Assembly (NCBI RefSeq): GCF_000400995.2
Contig: NZ_DF238897.1
Location: 186,001-250,000 of the forward strand
DNA from: Acidovorax sp. MR-S7
GTDB lineage: Bacteria; Pseudomonadota; Gammaproteobacteria; Burkholderiales; Burkholderiaceae_C
Direction of reading: 5' to 3'
Length of the DNA stretch: 64,000 nucleotides
Shown here: positions 32,804-40,429 of the stretch, piece by piece
Numbering within the stretch: position 1 is the first letter of the stretch
How the letters are laid out: every line of letters starts with the position of its first letter
Position numbers and translations under genes: made by a program
The notes under the pieces: model-generated
Told to the model about the DNA's origin: nothing
Databases searched by the model: none
Seen by the model: the letters and a program-made list of their open reading frames with translations, nothing else

Positions 32804-34290
32804 ACATAGATCTCCGCCCCTATCAGCAGCAGGCGTTTGATCGCGCTCGGCAGGCCATCCGCGACGGCGCGAAGCGCGTGCTGATCGTGGCCCCCACAGG
32901 TGGGGGCAAGACCGTCTTGGCCTCCGCTTTGATGGCGATGACTCAGGCCAAAGGCAATCGCGCGAGCTTCGTTGTCGACAGACTGTCCTTGATCCAACAA
33001 ACAAGCGACACGTTCGACCGTTATCAAATTGACCACGGAGTGATCCAGGGCGGACACCTGCGCTGGGCGCCTGAGCTGCCGATCCAACTGTGCAGCGTGC
33101 AGACCCTGGGCCGCCGCCGCTGGCCCGAAACCGCCGTGGACGTGTTCGACGAGGCCCACGTGCTGCACACGACCCATAAGGCCCGCATGGAAGAAAAGTC
33201 TTCCATCGTGATCGGCCTGACGGCGACCCCGTTCACCCGCGGCCTGGGCAAGTGGTTCGACGTGGTGATCAACGTGACCACCACCCGCGCGCTGATCGAA
33301 CAGGGCTGGCTGAGCCCGTACCGCATCTTTTCCTGCGCTGAGCCCGACATGGCCGGCGTGACGGTGAAGTCCACCGGCGAGTGGGACGAAAAAGAGGCCA
33401 GCGGCAAGGCGCTGGAGGTCGTTGGCGACGTGGTGGCCGAGTACCTGAAGCACGGCCAGGGGCGCAAGTTCATTTGCTCAGCCGTGGACACGGCGCACGT
33501 GGAAGAACTGCAGCGCCAGTTCCTGGCCGCCGGCATCAACGCGGCCACCTACACCTACAAGGACAGCGAGGAAGACCGCGCCGACACCACCAACGAGTTC
33601 AAGAAGCCCGACAGCGCCATCCGCGGCCTGATCACCGTGACGGCTGCGTCGCGCGGCTTCGATGTGCCCGACGTGTCGTGCGTGATCATGGCCCGTCCGC
33701 TGCGCAAGAGCCTAGCCGAGCACATCCAGCTGTTCGGCCGCGGCCTGCGCATCAGCCCGGAGACCGGCAAGACCGACTGTCTGGTGCTGGACCACAGCGG
33801 CAACTGCGCGCGGTTCTTCGAGGAATGCGAGACGTTCTTCGACTTCGGCGCGGGAGAGCTGGACGACGGCAAGAAGCGCGACAAGCCCAAGCCGAAGGAA
33901 AAGAAGGATCTGGAGCCGGTCAAGTGCCCCGAGTGCCGTGCGCTGCACAAGCCACTGCCGGCCTGCCCGTGCTGCGGCCATGAGTATCCGCGCAAGGTTG
34001 CCGTGGCGCACGTGCCGGGCACGCTCAAGGAGCTGATCGCCGGCGGCTACCGCAAGGAGCTGACGGACCGCCTGTGGCCGGAAATCTGCGGCTTCGCCCA
34101 CGCGTCCAAGCCCGCCGAGCCCGAGGCCGCGCGCAAGCTGGCGCTGGCGCTGTTCAAGGATATGACAGGTGGGTGGCCCGCGGCCAGCTACGAGAACACC
34201 GAGCGTCGCGCCCCGACGATGGAGGTGATCAACAAGATCAAGGCGCTGCGCATCCGCTTTGCGCGTGGCCGCGCGAGGGCTGCAGCATGA
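32800..34290 (+). CDS. DEAH-box SF2 helicase
   Basis: A 496-aa superfamily 2 helicase: Walker A APTGGGKT (near residue 32), DEAH (VFDEAHVLH), LTATP motif III and QLFGRGLR motif VI. A C-terminal four-Cys zinc finger (CPECRAL, CPCCGHEY) follows. It probably unwinds DNA in phage replication together with the next gene. ATGA overlaps both neighbours. Confidence 0.87.
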   Translation: MNIDLRPYQQQAFDRARQAIRDGAKRVLIVAPTGGGKTVLASALMAMTQAKGNRASFVVDRLSLIQQTSDTFDRYQIDHGVIQGGHLRWAPELPIQLCSVQTLGRRRWPETAVDVFDEAHVLHTTHKARMEEKSSIVIGLTATPFTRGLGKWFDVVINVTTTRALIEQGWLSPYRIFSCAEPDMAGVTVKSTGEWDEKEASGKALEVVGDVVAEYLKHGQGRKFICSAVDTAHVEELQRQFLAAGINAATYTYKDSEEDRADTTNEFKKPDSAIRGLITVTAASRGFDVPDVSCVIMARPLRKSLAEHIQLFGRGLRISPETGKTDCLVLDHSGNCARFFEECETFFDFGAGELDDGKKRDKPKPKEKKDLEPVKCPECRALHKPLPACPCCGHEYPRKVAVAHVPGTLKELIAGGYRKELTDRLWPEICGFAHASKPAEPEAARKLALALFKDMTGGWPAASYENTERRAPTMEVINKIKALRIRFARGRARAAA

Positions 34291-35174
34291 TCGGCTTCGA
34301 GCAGGCCATGCAGGCCTCGGGCCTGATCCCTGGCGTTGTCATCGCTGATGGCAAGTGGCGCCGGTGCAAGACCGAGGACAAGCCGCGAAAGCGCAATGGC
34401 GCGTACGTACTGCACCCGGACGGCCGCGGCTACTGGCGCAACTGGGCCACCGACCACGATGTGAATTCCTGGCGCGATGGCTCCTCGGAAATCCGCCTGC
34501 CCACGCCCGCTGAGCTTGCTGAGCGCGAGCGGCGCAAGCAGCAGGAGCGCGCGGCGCGCATGTCCGCTATTCGAGGTGCCCGCGCCGCATGGGAGGCGGC
34601 CGAGCCACTGCGCGGCCTGCACCCCTATGTCGAGCGCAAGGGCCTGTCTGCCGTGGGCTGCGCAGGCCTGCGCCGCATGGGCGAGGCCATGGTGATCCCC
34701 GTCATGTGGAGTGGGCGCGTCATCAGCCTGCAGGCCATCTACCCGGACGGCCAAAAACGATTCTGGAAGGGCGCGCCAGTCAAGGGCGGCTCCTACACCC
34801 TGCAGCGCCCTGGCAGCGCCGTGACAGCGGTTTGCGAGGGCTTCGCCACGGGCCTTGCCATCTTCCAAGCCGTGCGCCACGCCAGCGTGATCGTGGCGTT
34901 CGACGCCGGCAACCTGCTGCACGTGGTCAACCACCTGCGCCCGAAGGGCAACGTGGTGATCTGCGCCGACGACGACCACGGCACGCAGGCGCGCCGCGGC
35001 TTCAACCCGGGCCGCGAGAAGGCCGAGAACGCGGCCGAGCTGATCGGCGCCGGCGTGGCCTGGCCCGAAGGCATCGAAGGCACGGACTTCGCGGACGCCC
35101 TCCTCGAATTTGGCCAGGGCGGCCACAAGCGGATCGAGCGACAGATTCTGGCGAAGGCGCGCTATGTGACGTGA
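34287..35174 (+). CDS. Toprim-domain primase-like protein
   Basis: A 295-aa protein. A short N-terminal region resembles the zinc-less front of phage primases (GYWRNWATDHDVNSW). The Toprim domain has the conserved Glu in CEGFATGLAIF and the Asp cluster VICADDDHG. It probably primes phage DNA synthesis, working with the SF2 helicase. Followed by a 360-base noncoding gap. Confidence 0.8.
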   Translation: MIGFEQAMQASGLIPGVVIADGKWRRCKTEDKPRKRNGAYVLHPDGRGYWRNWATDHDVNSWRDGSSEIRLPTPAELAERERRKQQERAARMSAIRGARAAWEAAEPLRGLHPYVERKGLSAVGCAGLRRMGEAMVIPVMWSGRVISLQAIYPDGQKRFWKGAPVKGGSYTLQRPGSAVTAVCEGFATGLAIFQAVRHASVIVAFDAGNLLHVVNHLRPKGNVVICADDDHGTQARRGFNPGREKAENAAELIGAGVAWPEGIEGTDFADALLEFGQGGHKRIERQILAKARYVT

Positions 35175-35536
35175 CCTAGCCAAGACGCCGCTCCCACGTC
35201 GAGAAACAAGGTAACCGGGCCTGCATGGGCTGACAGGAGCAAGAACACGGTGGAAGCCGCCCATCACAACGCGGTTACCGGGGGCGCAGGTGCAATTCCA
35301 GCTTCCCGGCAGGGGCCTATTGAACCGACACCTGGGGGTTGCAGCGAATGAAGGAAGTACCCGCGCTGGAACTGGTCGGTGCCCGTAAGGGGGTGAAGAA
35401 CTCTCGCGCGGTGGCGTCTCCCTCCTCCCGGCAAAAAAGGCCGTTGGGGGTAGGGGGGCCACTGGGTGAAATCCCTCCGTAAAAGGAGGACAGCAGTGCA
35501 ACACAGGCGCAAGGCGCTACGAAAGCAGGAGCAGCA
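35175..35536 (+). promoter_or_regulatory. Structured leader region with nested stems
   Basis: A 362-base gap in an otherwise overlapping operon. Nested stems: GGTAACCG (35210) with CGGTTACC (35272), enclosing ATGGGC (35225) with GCCCAT (35259); then TTCCAGC with GCTGGAA and ACCGAC with GTCGGT. At the 3' end, CCTCC-GTAAAA-GGAGG (35474-35489) hides the ribosome site of a leader peptide. It may act in translation control, as an antisense RNA (C4-like) or as a replication origin. Confidence 0.55.
35348..35482 (+). CDS. Candidate 44-aa leader ORF
   Basis: Starts MKEVPALELVGARKGVKNSR. The stop codon lies in the loop of the hairpin that hides the next ribosome site, so its translation could open that hairpin. 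There is no strong ribosome site. The GARKGVK...AVASP phrase resembles leaders I recall from Icd/Ash-type phage loci. Confidence 0.35.
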   Translation: MKEVPALELVGARKGVKNSRAVASPSSRQKRPLGVGGPLGEIPP

Positions 35537-35540
35537 ATGA
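35496..35540 (+). CDS. Candidate 14-aa leader peptide
   Basis: GTG start with GGAGG six bases upstream, sequence MQHRRKALRKQEQQ, and a stop that overlaps the ATG of the next gene (ATGA). Size and placement suit translational coupling. Confidence 0.45.
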   Translation: MQHRRKALRKQEQQ

Positions 35541-35878
35541 CCACCGCCCAATCCATCCTCGAAGCCGCAGCCGGCCACATGCAAGCCCGCGCAGCCACCT
35601 ACGACAACCCCGAAGGCGAGCGCAGCATGGGCAAGGCCGTGCAAGCGTTCAACGCCATCACCGGGCGAGACTTGAGCGAAGCCGAGGGCTGGCTGCTGCT
35701 GTCCGTGCTCAAAAACGTGCGCCTGTTTCAGCGGCCGGGCTACCACGCGGACAGCGCCGAGGACGCGGTGGCCTATGGCGCGCTGCTTGCCGAGGCGAAG
35801 GCGCGCGAAGTGGAGCAACCCGCCGCCGTCCCCTACATCGGCCCCGACCGTCGCCTCTCCAAGGAGGCGAGCCAGTGA
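35537..35878 (+). CDS. DUF6378-like phage protein
   Basis: A 113-aa protein with AAGHMQARAATYDNPEGERSMG and NVRLFQRPGYHADSAEDAVAY, a pattern known from phage DUF6378 proteins. The function is unknown; the fold resembles nucleotide-pool MazG-type helices only loosely. Ribosome site AGGAG; ATGA overlaps on both ends. Confidence 0.7.
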   Translation: MTTAQSILEAAAGHMQARAATYDNPEGERSMGKAVQAFNAITGRDLSEAEGWLLLSVLKNVRLFQRPGYHADSAEDAVAYGALLAEAKAREVEQPAAVPYIGPDRRLSKEASQ

Positions 35879-36738
35879 GTGCACAACAAGCCGAAATCGA
35901 CGCAGCCGCCCAGGAATACGCGGAATTCCTGGCGAAATTCGAGGCCAAAAAGACCACCGACGATTGCTTCACGCCGCCTGAAGTGTTTGCTGCCGTGAAT
36001 CGCTGGGCCGTCGAAGAATACAGGCTGCACGGCAGGCGCATCGTGCGCCCCTTTCATCCGGGTGGGGACTTCGTTTGCTTCGACTACCGTCCAGGCGACG
36101 TGGTGCTGGACAACCCGCCATTTTCGATCCTATCGAAGATACGCTGCTACTACGATGAGCGTGGCATTGACTATTTCCTTTTCGCGCCCTCATTAACGCT
36201 GTTTAGCCTTCGCGCGCCGACGATGTTGGTGGTGGCCGCGGATGTCGAGTACGCCAACGGCGCGAAGATCAACACGTCGTTTATCACCAGCCTGCAGCCA
36301 GGCGTTCGCATCCGCACCGCTCCAGCATTGGCGCAAGCGCTGACAGATGCGCGGCCACCACGTAGGCAACGTGCGCAATACAGCTACCCCGCAAATGTGC
36401 GCAATGCCGCACTTTTGCAGCGCGTCGCAGCCGTAGATTTCAGTGTTGGCGCGGATGAGTGCGAATTTATCGACGCCATGGATTCGCAGCGCGCTGAGGG
36501 CAAAAGCGTTTTTGGTGGCGGCTATCTTTTGGCCGACGGCGTGGCCGCTGAACTTCGGGCCGCTGAACTTCGGGCCGCTGAACTTCGGGCCGCTGAGCTG
36601 ACTCGTGCGCAAGACGCGATTGAGTGGCGGCTGTCGGTTCGTGAGCTGGGAATCATCAAGCAACTCAACGATAGGGCTCTGCCCCGCGCACAGCCAGCAA
36701 TAACGCTGTCGCTGTTCAAGGAGGCGAGCCATGGCTGA
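35875..36738 (+). CDS. Methyltransferase-like phage protein with pentapeptide repeat tract
   Basis: A 287-aa protein. VVLDNPPFS matches the NPPF catalytic motif IV of N6-adenine methyltransferases, and FVCFDYRPGD precedes it. The normal SAM-binding motif I is not evident, so activity is doubtful. Near residue 223 the sequence AELRA is repeated four times from a 15-bp DNA repeat. The 3' end overlaps the next gene by 8 bases. Confidence 0.62.
   Translation: MSAQQAEIDAAAQEYAEFLAKFEAKKTTDDCFTPPEVFAAVNRWAVEEYRLHGRRIVRPFHPGGDFVCFDYRPGDVVLDNPPFSILSKIRCYYDERGIDYFLFAPSLTLFSLRAPTMLVVAADVEYANGAKINTSFITSLQPGVRIRTAPALAQALTDARPPRRQRAQYSYPANVRNAALLQRVAAVDFSVGADECEFIDAMDSQRAEGKSVFGGGYLLADGVAAELRAAELRAAELRAAELTRAQDAIEWRLSVRELGIIKQLNDRALPRAQPAITLSLFKEASHG
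36549..36600 (+). repeat. 15-bp tandem repeat inside the methyltransferase-like gene
   Basis: The unit GCTGAACTTCGGGCC occurs three times in a row plus a degenerate fourth (GCTGAGCTG...). It keeps the frame and encodes Ala-Glu-Leu-Arg-Ala. Copy number could vary by slippage. Confidence 0.85.
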
Positions 36739-37189
36739 AATCACCCCCAGCTTCCAGGGCGAAATTCAGCTGCGCCGATGGTCAGAGAGCAGCACGCAAG
36801 GGGTGCAGGTCACGCTCGCGTTGGCCGACTCCGACGACCTGGGCAAGTTCCGAGGCCTGGAGGGCAAGCGCTTCATGGCCGTGCTGGTGCAGATCGGTGA
36901 CGACGAGCAGCCGGTGCCGCCGGAGCCTGCGAAGCCAGCGCCGCGCGAGCGCCTGGGCGACCTGGCATGGCGCGCTGTGCAGTGGTGCAAGGAGCCGGAG
37001 TTCATCGACTTCCTGAGCCTGCAGGAGCCTGGCATCGACTCCGAGCACGACGCTGCCGCCTACATCAAGCGTGTGTGCGGCGTGCAGTCGCGCAAGGAGC
37101 TGGACACCAGCCCTGCGGCGCGCACTGCATTCAACCAGCACATCCGTGGCCCGTACCACAAGCATTTGATGGCAAGGGGGCTGGCGTGA
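36731..37189 (+). CDS. Hypothetical phage protein, 152 aa
   Basis: Starts MAEITPSFQGEIQLRRWSES; beta-rich N-terminal half, Pro-rich linker, and a helical C-terminal half (EFIDFLSLQEPGID..). The later part looks like a small DNA-binding or recombination-associated domain of phage nin regions. No firm function. Confidence 0.6.
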   Translation: MAEITPSFQGEIQLRRWSESSTQGVQVTLALADSDDLGKFRGLEGKRFMAVLVQIGDDEQPVPPEPAKPAPRERLGDLAWRAVQWCKEPEFIDFLSLQEPGIDSEHDAAAYIKRVCGVQSRKELDTSPAARTAFNQHIRGPYHKHLMARGLA

Positions 37190-37317
37190 GAGGGCGCGAT
37201 TTCTGGCTCATCGTGGCCTGCATCTACCTCAGTCCCCACTTGCCGTGGCAGGCAGGCGTGACAACTGCGGTGCTCGCGCTCATTGAGGCGTACCGCTGCA
37301 GCGGTCGGGGTGATTGA
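37186..37317 (+). CDS. 43-aa small membrane protein
   Basis: GTG start overlapping the previous stop (GTGA). Sequence MRGRDFWLIVACIYLSPHLP then GVTTAVLALIEAY: two short hydrophobic stretches. Ends one base before the NinG start. Function unknown. Confidence 0.55.
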   Translation: MRGRDFWLIVACIYLSPHLPWQAGVTTAVLALIEAYRCSGRGD

Positions 37318-37318
37318 C

Positions 37319-37912
37319 ATGGGGTTCCACCGCACAAGGTGCGCCCACTGCAAGGCGAAATTCACCCCCGAGCGCCCCAGCCAGATCGTGCACGTCGAAT
37401 GCGTTGAGGCATGGACCGAGGCCCAGGCCGCCAAGCGCGAGAGGGCAGAGGCCAAGGCCGCCCGAGCTGCTGCGAAGGTGGAGAGGGCTGAGACACGCAG
37501 GAGGAAGGAGGCCATGAAGCGCCTTCCTGAGCTGATCGCCGAAGCGCAGGAGGCATTCAACGCCTACATCCGCGCCAGGGACGCCGGCCTGCCATGCATC
37601 TGCTGCGGCCAGCCCTTCGAGCCGATGAAGCCGGGCGGATCAGTGGACGCCGGGCACTTCCGCAGCCGTAGCAGTGCGGGGCACCTTCGATTCAACGAGG
37701 ACAACTGTTTTGCACAGCGAAAGAACTGCAATCGCCCAGGCGGCACCACCTACGGCGCCTTCCGTGCGGGTGTCGTGGCACGCATCGGGGAAGCGCGCGT
37801 GGCCGCGCTGGAGGCAGACAACGCCGTTCGGAAGTGGACGCACGACGAGGTGCGTGAGATACGCGACACCTACCGCCAGAAATTGAAGCAACTCACGAAA
37901 GGAACGCCATGA
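37319..37912 (+). CDS. ninG: NinG/Rap-like recombination protein
   Basis: A 197-aa protein with the NinG layout: N-terminal zinc pair (CAHCKAKF), a long basic coiled region, and a C-terminal HNH-like nuclease domain (PCICCGQPF, DAGHFRSRS, NCFAQRKNCNRPGG). In lambda, Rap/NinG is a structure-specific nuclease acting on recombination joints. It sits in a nin-like block before the Q-like gene. Confidence 0.88.
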   Translation: MGFHRTRCAHCKAKFTPERPSQIVHVECVEAWTEAQAAKRERAEAKAARAAAKVERAETRRRKEAMKRLPELIAEAQEAFNAYIRARDAGLPCICCGQPFEPMKPGGSVDAGHFRSRSSAGHLRFNEDNCFAQRKNCNRPGGTTYGAFRAGVVARIGEARVAALEADNAVRKWTHDEVREIRDTYRQKLKQLTKGTP

Positions 37913-38121
37913 CCGACAAACCCGACCTACCCCTGTCCGCCATCCGCGCCGCCGTGGACGATGCCGAGGACGAAGTGATGCAAGCCCTGCAGCGTTTCCG
38001 GGAGCGCACCGGCTTGGCGATCGTGGATGCCGAAATCGAGACGGTCACCAGCTGGCAAGGAGGTGACAGGCGCCCTGAACAAGTTCCCGTTCGCGTCCGC
38101 CTGACGCCGCAGAGCATTTGA
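37909..38121 (+). CDS. Hypothetical phage protein, 70 aa
   Basis: Starts MTDKPDLPLSAIRAAVDDAE; acidic helical half, then short strands (VDAEIETVTSWQGG). ATGA overlap with ninG. Function unknown. Confidence 0.55.
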   Translation: MTDKPDLPLSAIRAAVDDAEDEVMQALQRFRERTGLAIVDAEIETVTSWQGGDRRPEQVPVRVRLTPQSI

Positions 38122-38130
38122 AGGAGCCCC

Positions 38131-38697
38131 ATGATCCGCACCGACGAGCGATACACCACCGCCATCACCACCGACAACCTCAAGATGGACACGCGCGAGC
38201 ACGCAGCCATAGGAGATGCGGACGTGCTCACCGCAGCCGCATGGGCACCGGCCCGGCTGGGGAGTGCATTGCTTCGCCTGGCATCGGAGTACGCCCGCCC
38301 CGTTCGTATGCAAGGCATGTCGGCGTCCGACGCCATCCTGCTCATGGGGCAGCTCAAGACACTACCTGAGGTACGCAGGGAGTTGGCGATACAGCTCAAG
38401 GAATGGGGCCACGACAAGCCCGAGGACGGGGCGCTCGCAATCATCGCGTGGTGGCTGCACAAGGTATGCAGCAAGTGCGACGGCGTGCGGTACGAGGTGA
38501 TACCCGGCACCGGGCGTACGTCGGGACGGGCCTGCAAGGCGTGCAGCGGGACAGGGGAGGCGAGGTTGCCTCAGGGTGAGATGGGCAAGAGGGCGGCGAA
38601 CTACATGGACGATTGCGTGCAGGTTGCGCGTCAATCCATCGGGAGGCGCCTGCGGCTGTCCATGTCCCCCAAAAATTCCACGACAGGGGGTGTTTAG
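38131..38697 (+). CDS. Q-like late antiterminator
   Basis: A 188-aa protein with a DnaJ-like zinc element, CSKCDG..CKACSGTGE, and a helical N-terminus, as in the 82/21 type of Q antitermination proteins. Its place at the end of the rightward early operon, before the late genes, supports this. It would modify RNA polymerase at a late promoter. The 3' end overlaps the convergent cassette by 4 bases. Confidence 0.7.
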   Translation: MIRTDERYTTAITTDNLKMDTREHAAIGDADVLTAAAWAPARLGSALLRLASEYARPVRMQGMSASDAILLMGQLKTLPEVRRELAIQLKEWGHDKPEDGALAIIAWWLHKVCSKCDGVRYEVIPGTGRTSGRACKACSGTGEARLPQGEMGKRAANYMDDCVQVARQSIGRRLRLSMSPKNSTTGGV

Positions 38698-39398
38698 GCG
38701 GGTTTTTTGCGCAGCGCATCAGCCAGTTCGCGCACATCGCCCAGCCGAACGCGGCTGATGGCCCGCCCGACGTGGGCTCCGGCCCGAGCCTGGGTGCGGA
38801 CATCGCCAAAGGCGTGGGTGACCACGTCGCCGCGCGCAATGGCCGAACGCAGCGTGGCCTCTGGTACCCCGAATCGTTGGGCGGCGGCGGGGATGGTGGC
38901 CGTATCCTCCAGCAGCGGCAAGTAGCGCCACGTGGACACCCAGGCGGCCGCATCTTCCTCCGCAATCAGATAGGCGCCTTTGAGTCCATTTGGCGCGGCC
39001 GCCAATGTTCCGGCGGCGATGTGATCGTAGATGCACCACACGGTGCGCCCGCTTTCACGCACCAGATCGGCCACCGTGCGGAAGCCAACAGGGGCAATAG
39101 CACGGGCGCGACCACCCCGCACCCTACCCTCACACTTTGCGCGCTGCGCTTCGGCGGCGGCGACCTGCGCGTATCGCGCCACTTCGGCGGGCTCGAACAT
39201 CCAGATCAATTTACCGAACACCAGCCGCCTCTCGCCCTTGAGTAACCCGGCGCGGCGATGCTTGCCGATGGTCTTGTATGACACGCGCGCGCGTTGAATC
39301 GCATCCTGCATCGTGAGCAGCCCAGTGCGTGCAACGGCCTCCGCGAACATCGCCGCTGCCGCCTCCGCCCCAGCCGGTTGGTGGTCAGCGAGGCTCAC
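38694..39398 (-). CDS. Protein with three predicted helix-turn-helix units
   Basis: A 234-aa protein starting at GTG 39398, which overlaps the preceding stop (GTGA). Three spaced segments look like excisionase/MerR-type HTH_17 units: TMQDAIQRARVSYKTIGKHR, TVADLVRESGRTVWCIYDHI, and TIPAAAQRFGVPEATLRSAI, each followed by a short Gly/Leu turn. Possibly a DNA-bridging or site-specific regulator. No known family recognised. Confidence 0.62.
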   Translation of the reverse strand: MSLADHQPAGAEAAAAMFAEAVARTGLLTMQDAIQRARVSYKTIGKHRRAGLLKGERRLVFGKLIWMFEPAEVARYAQVAAAEAQRAKCEGRVRGGRARAIAPVGFRTVADLVRESGRTVWCIYDHIAAGTLAAAPNGLKGAYLIAEEDAAAWVSTWRYLPLLEDTATIPAAAQRFGVPEATLRSAIARGDVVTHAFGDVRTQARAGAHVGRAISRVRLGDVRELADALRKKPA

Positions 39399-39640
39399 AG
39401 CGTCTCCAGCAGAGCCCGCACGTCGGCTTCGAATTGCGCGCGCGTGGCCACGCCCGGCTTGGTGATCAGGCTGTCGGAGCCAAGCAGGTAACGGGCGTGC
39501 GGCATCTTGTGTCCGGCGTACCGCACGCCGGGCCGCTCGCGCGTGTACACGACGGTGCCATCGCGGCGCTGGGTCACGCCCAGGCCGGTGCGCTGGCCGT
39601 CCAGCAGGATTTCGTCGGCGGTATCGATTTGCAAGCTCAT
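39395..39640 (-). CDS. Hypothetical cassette protein, 81 aa
   Basis: Starts MSLQIDTADEILLDGQRTGL behind GGAGAACACC. Beta-rich start, then VVYTRERPGVRYAGHKMPHA and a helical end. It resembles small phage proteins near RHH regulators. Function unknown. Confidence 0.55.
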   Translation of the reverse strand: MSLQIDTADEILLDGQRTGLGVTQRRDGTVVYTRERPGVRYAGHKMPHARYLLGSDSLITKPGVATRAQFEADVRALLETL

Positions 39641-39681
39641 GGTGTTCTCCAAGAGCGCCCCGGCAGGGCGCGGGGTTGTCG

Positions 39682-39975
39682 TCACTGGTTGACCGCGCGG
39701 ACGGTGCCGTAGTCAATGATCACGATGTCTCGGCGCGTGTCACCTTTTTTCGGCTGCGCTCCAATGATCACCAGCGCAGCATGGCCGCTTTCCGAAAGCT
39801 CCCGCGTCAGGCTCTTGTACTCAGACCAACCTTGGGCCGCCATCTCAAATTGATCGAGAGTGTCAGCCGTATAGATCAGACCGTCCACCTCTTCGCCAAA
39901 GACCATGACCGAGCCGCCAAGTTCAGCGAAGTCTTCTTCGATTTGTTCGGGTGAGAGGTTGATTTGGTTTTGCAT
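39682..39975 (-). CDS. Hypothetical acidic cassette protein, 97 aa
   Basis: Starts MQNQINLSPEQIEEDFAELG behind AAGGAGCACC. Acidic N-terminus, then YTADTLDQFEMAAQGWSEYK and a beta-strand end. First gene after the strong promoter at 40049-40077, so probably the best expressed product of the cassette. Confidence 0.58.
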   Translation of the reverse strand: MQNQINLSPEQIEEDFAELGGSVMVFGEEVDGLIYTADTLDQFEMAAQGWSEYKSLTRELSESGHAALVIIGAQPKKGDTRRDIVIIDYGTVRAVNQ

Positions 39976-40048
39976 GATGGGTGCTCCTTGTGGAACGCCA
40001 GGTACCGCCTGGACTCGGTGGCAATCAATCTCGATCACCATGAATGCA

Positions 40049-40077
40049 ATTATGCTTTGTTAGCGCTCTAACGTCAA
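40049..40077 (-). promoter_or_regulatory. Promoter of the minus-strand cassette
   Basis: Minus strand -35 TTGACG (5/6) at 40077-40072, 17-bp spacer and -10 CATAAT (5/6) at 40054-40049. The spacer contains the operator-like GTTAG-CGCT-CTAAC at 40059-40072. Confidence 0.78.
40059..40072. promoter_or_regulatory. Operator-like palindrome, copy 1
   Basis: GTTAG-CGCT-CTAAC, a perfect 5-4-5 inverted repeat lying between the -35 and -10 boxes of the cassette promoter. A close copy lies upstream of the 71-aa gene. Confidence 0.72.
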
Positions 40078-40289
40078 GTGTTTTTTGCTGCCCTATTCAT
40101 TTTTTTTTGTGCATCAAGCAGGGCGGCGCTGATAACGCCGGTCTCCGAGCGGGCGTATCCGGCTGCGAGTAATTCAGCCAGCGCCTGGGCTGCGTCTGGC
40201 TGGAGCATGCCGCGAGGAATTGCGCGCCCGCCAGCTGCTTTGAGACGTTCGCGAGATGCTGCTACTCGTGCGGATAGTGATGTTGCCAT
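40074..40289 (-). CDS. Small RHH-like regulator, 71 aa
   Basis: Starts MATSLSARVAASRERLKAAG; the C-terminal half (PDAAQALAELLAAGYARSET, then GVISAALLDAQKK) looks like a ribbon-helix-helix family found in antitoxins. It is flanked by two copies of a GWTAGCGCYCTAAC palindrome, so it may repress its own gene and the cassette. The ribosome site is weak. Confidence 0.6.
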   Translation of the reverse strand: MATSLSARVAASRERLKAAGGRAIPRGMLQPDAAQALAELLAAGYARSETGVISAALLDAQKKMNRAAKNT

Positions 40290-40297
40290 TCAGCAAT

Positions 40298-40311
40298 GAT
40301 AGCGCCCTAAC
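40298..40311. promoter_or_regulatory. Operator-like palindrome, copy 2
   Basis: GATAGCGCCCTAAC, matching copy 1 at 11 of 14 positions or better, 8 bases upstream of the 71-aa gene. A minus-strand TATCAT (-10-like) overlaps it. Confidence 0.6.
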
Positions 40312-40429
40312 GGAAAGGGCGGGCCTTATGCTCTTGCTTTCCTCAAAGAGGGCAGGGAAAATAGACGAGCCCGTGAAGTGGTGGAACACGACACGGGCTC
40401 TAACCAAACAACCTGTACGAGAGGTCATC

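Noticed and set aside
35264-35884. Minus-strand 206-codon frame over the leader and DUF6378 gene
   Set aside because: Antisense to supported genes; it reflects the GC-rich, stop-poor leader.
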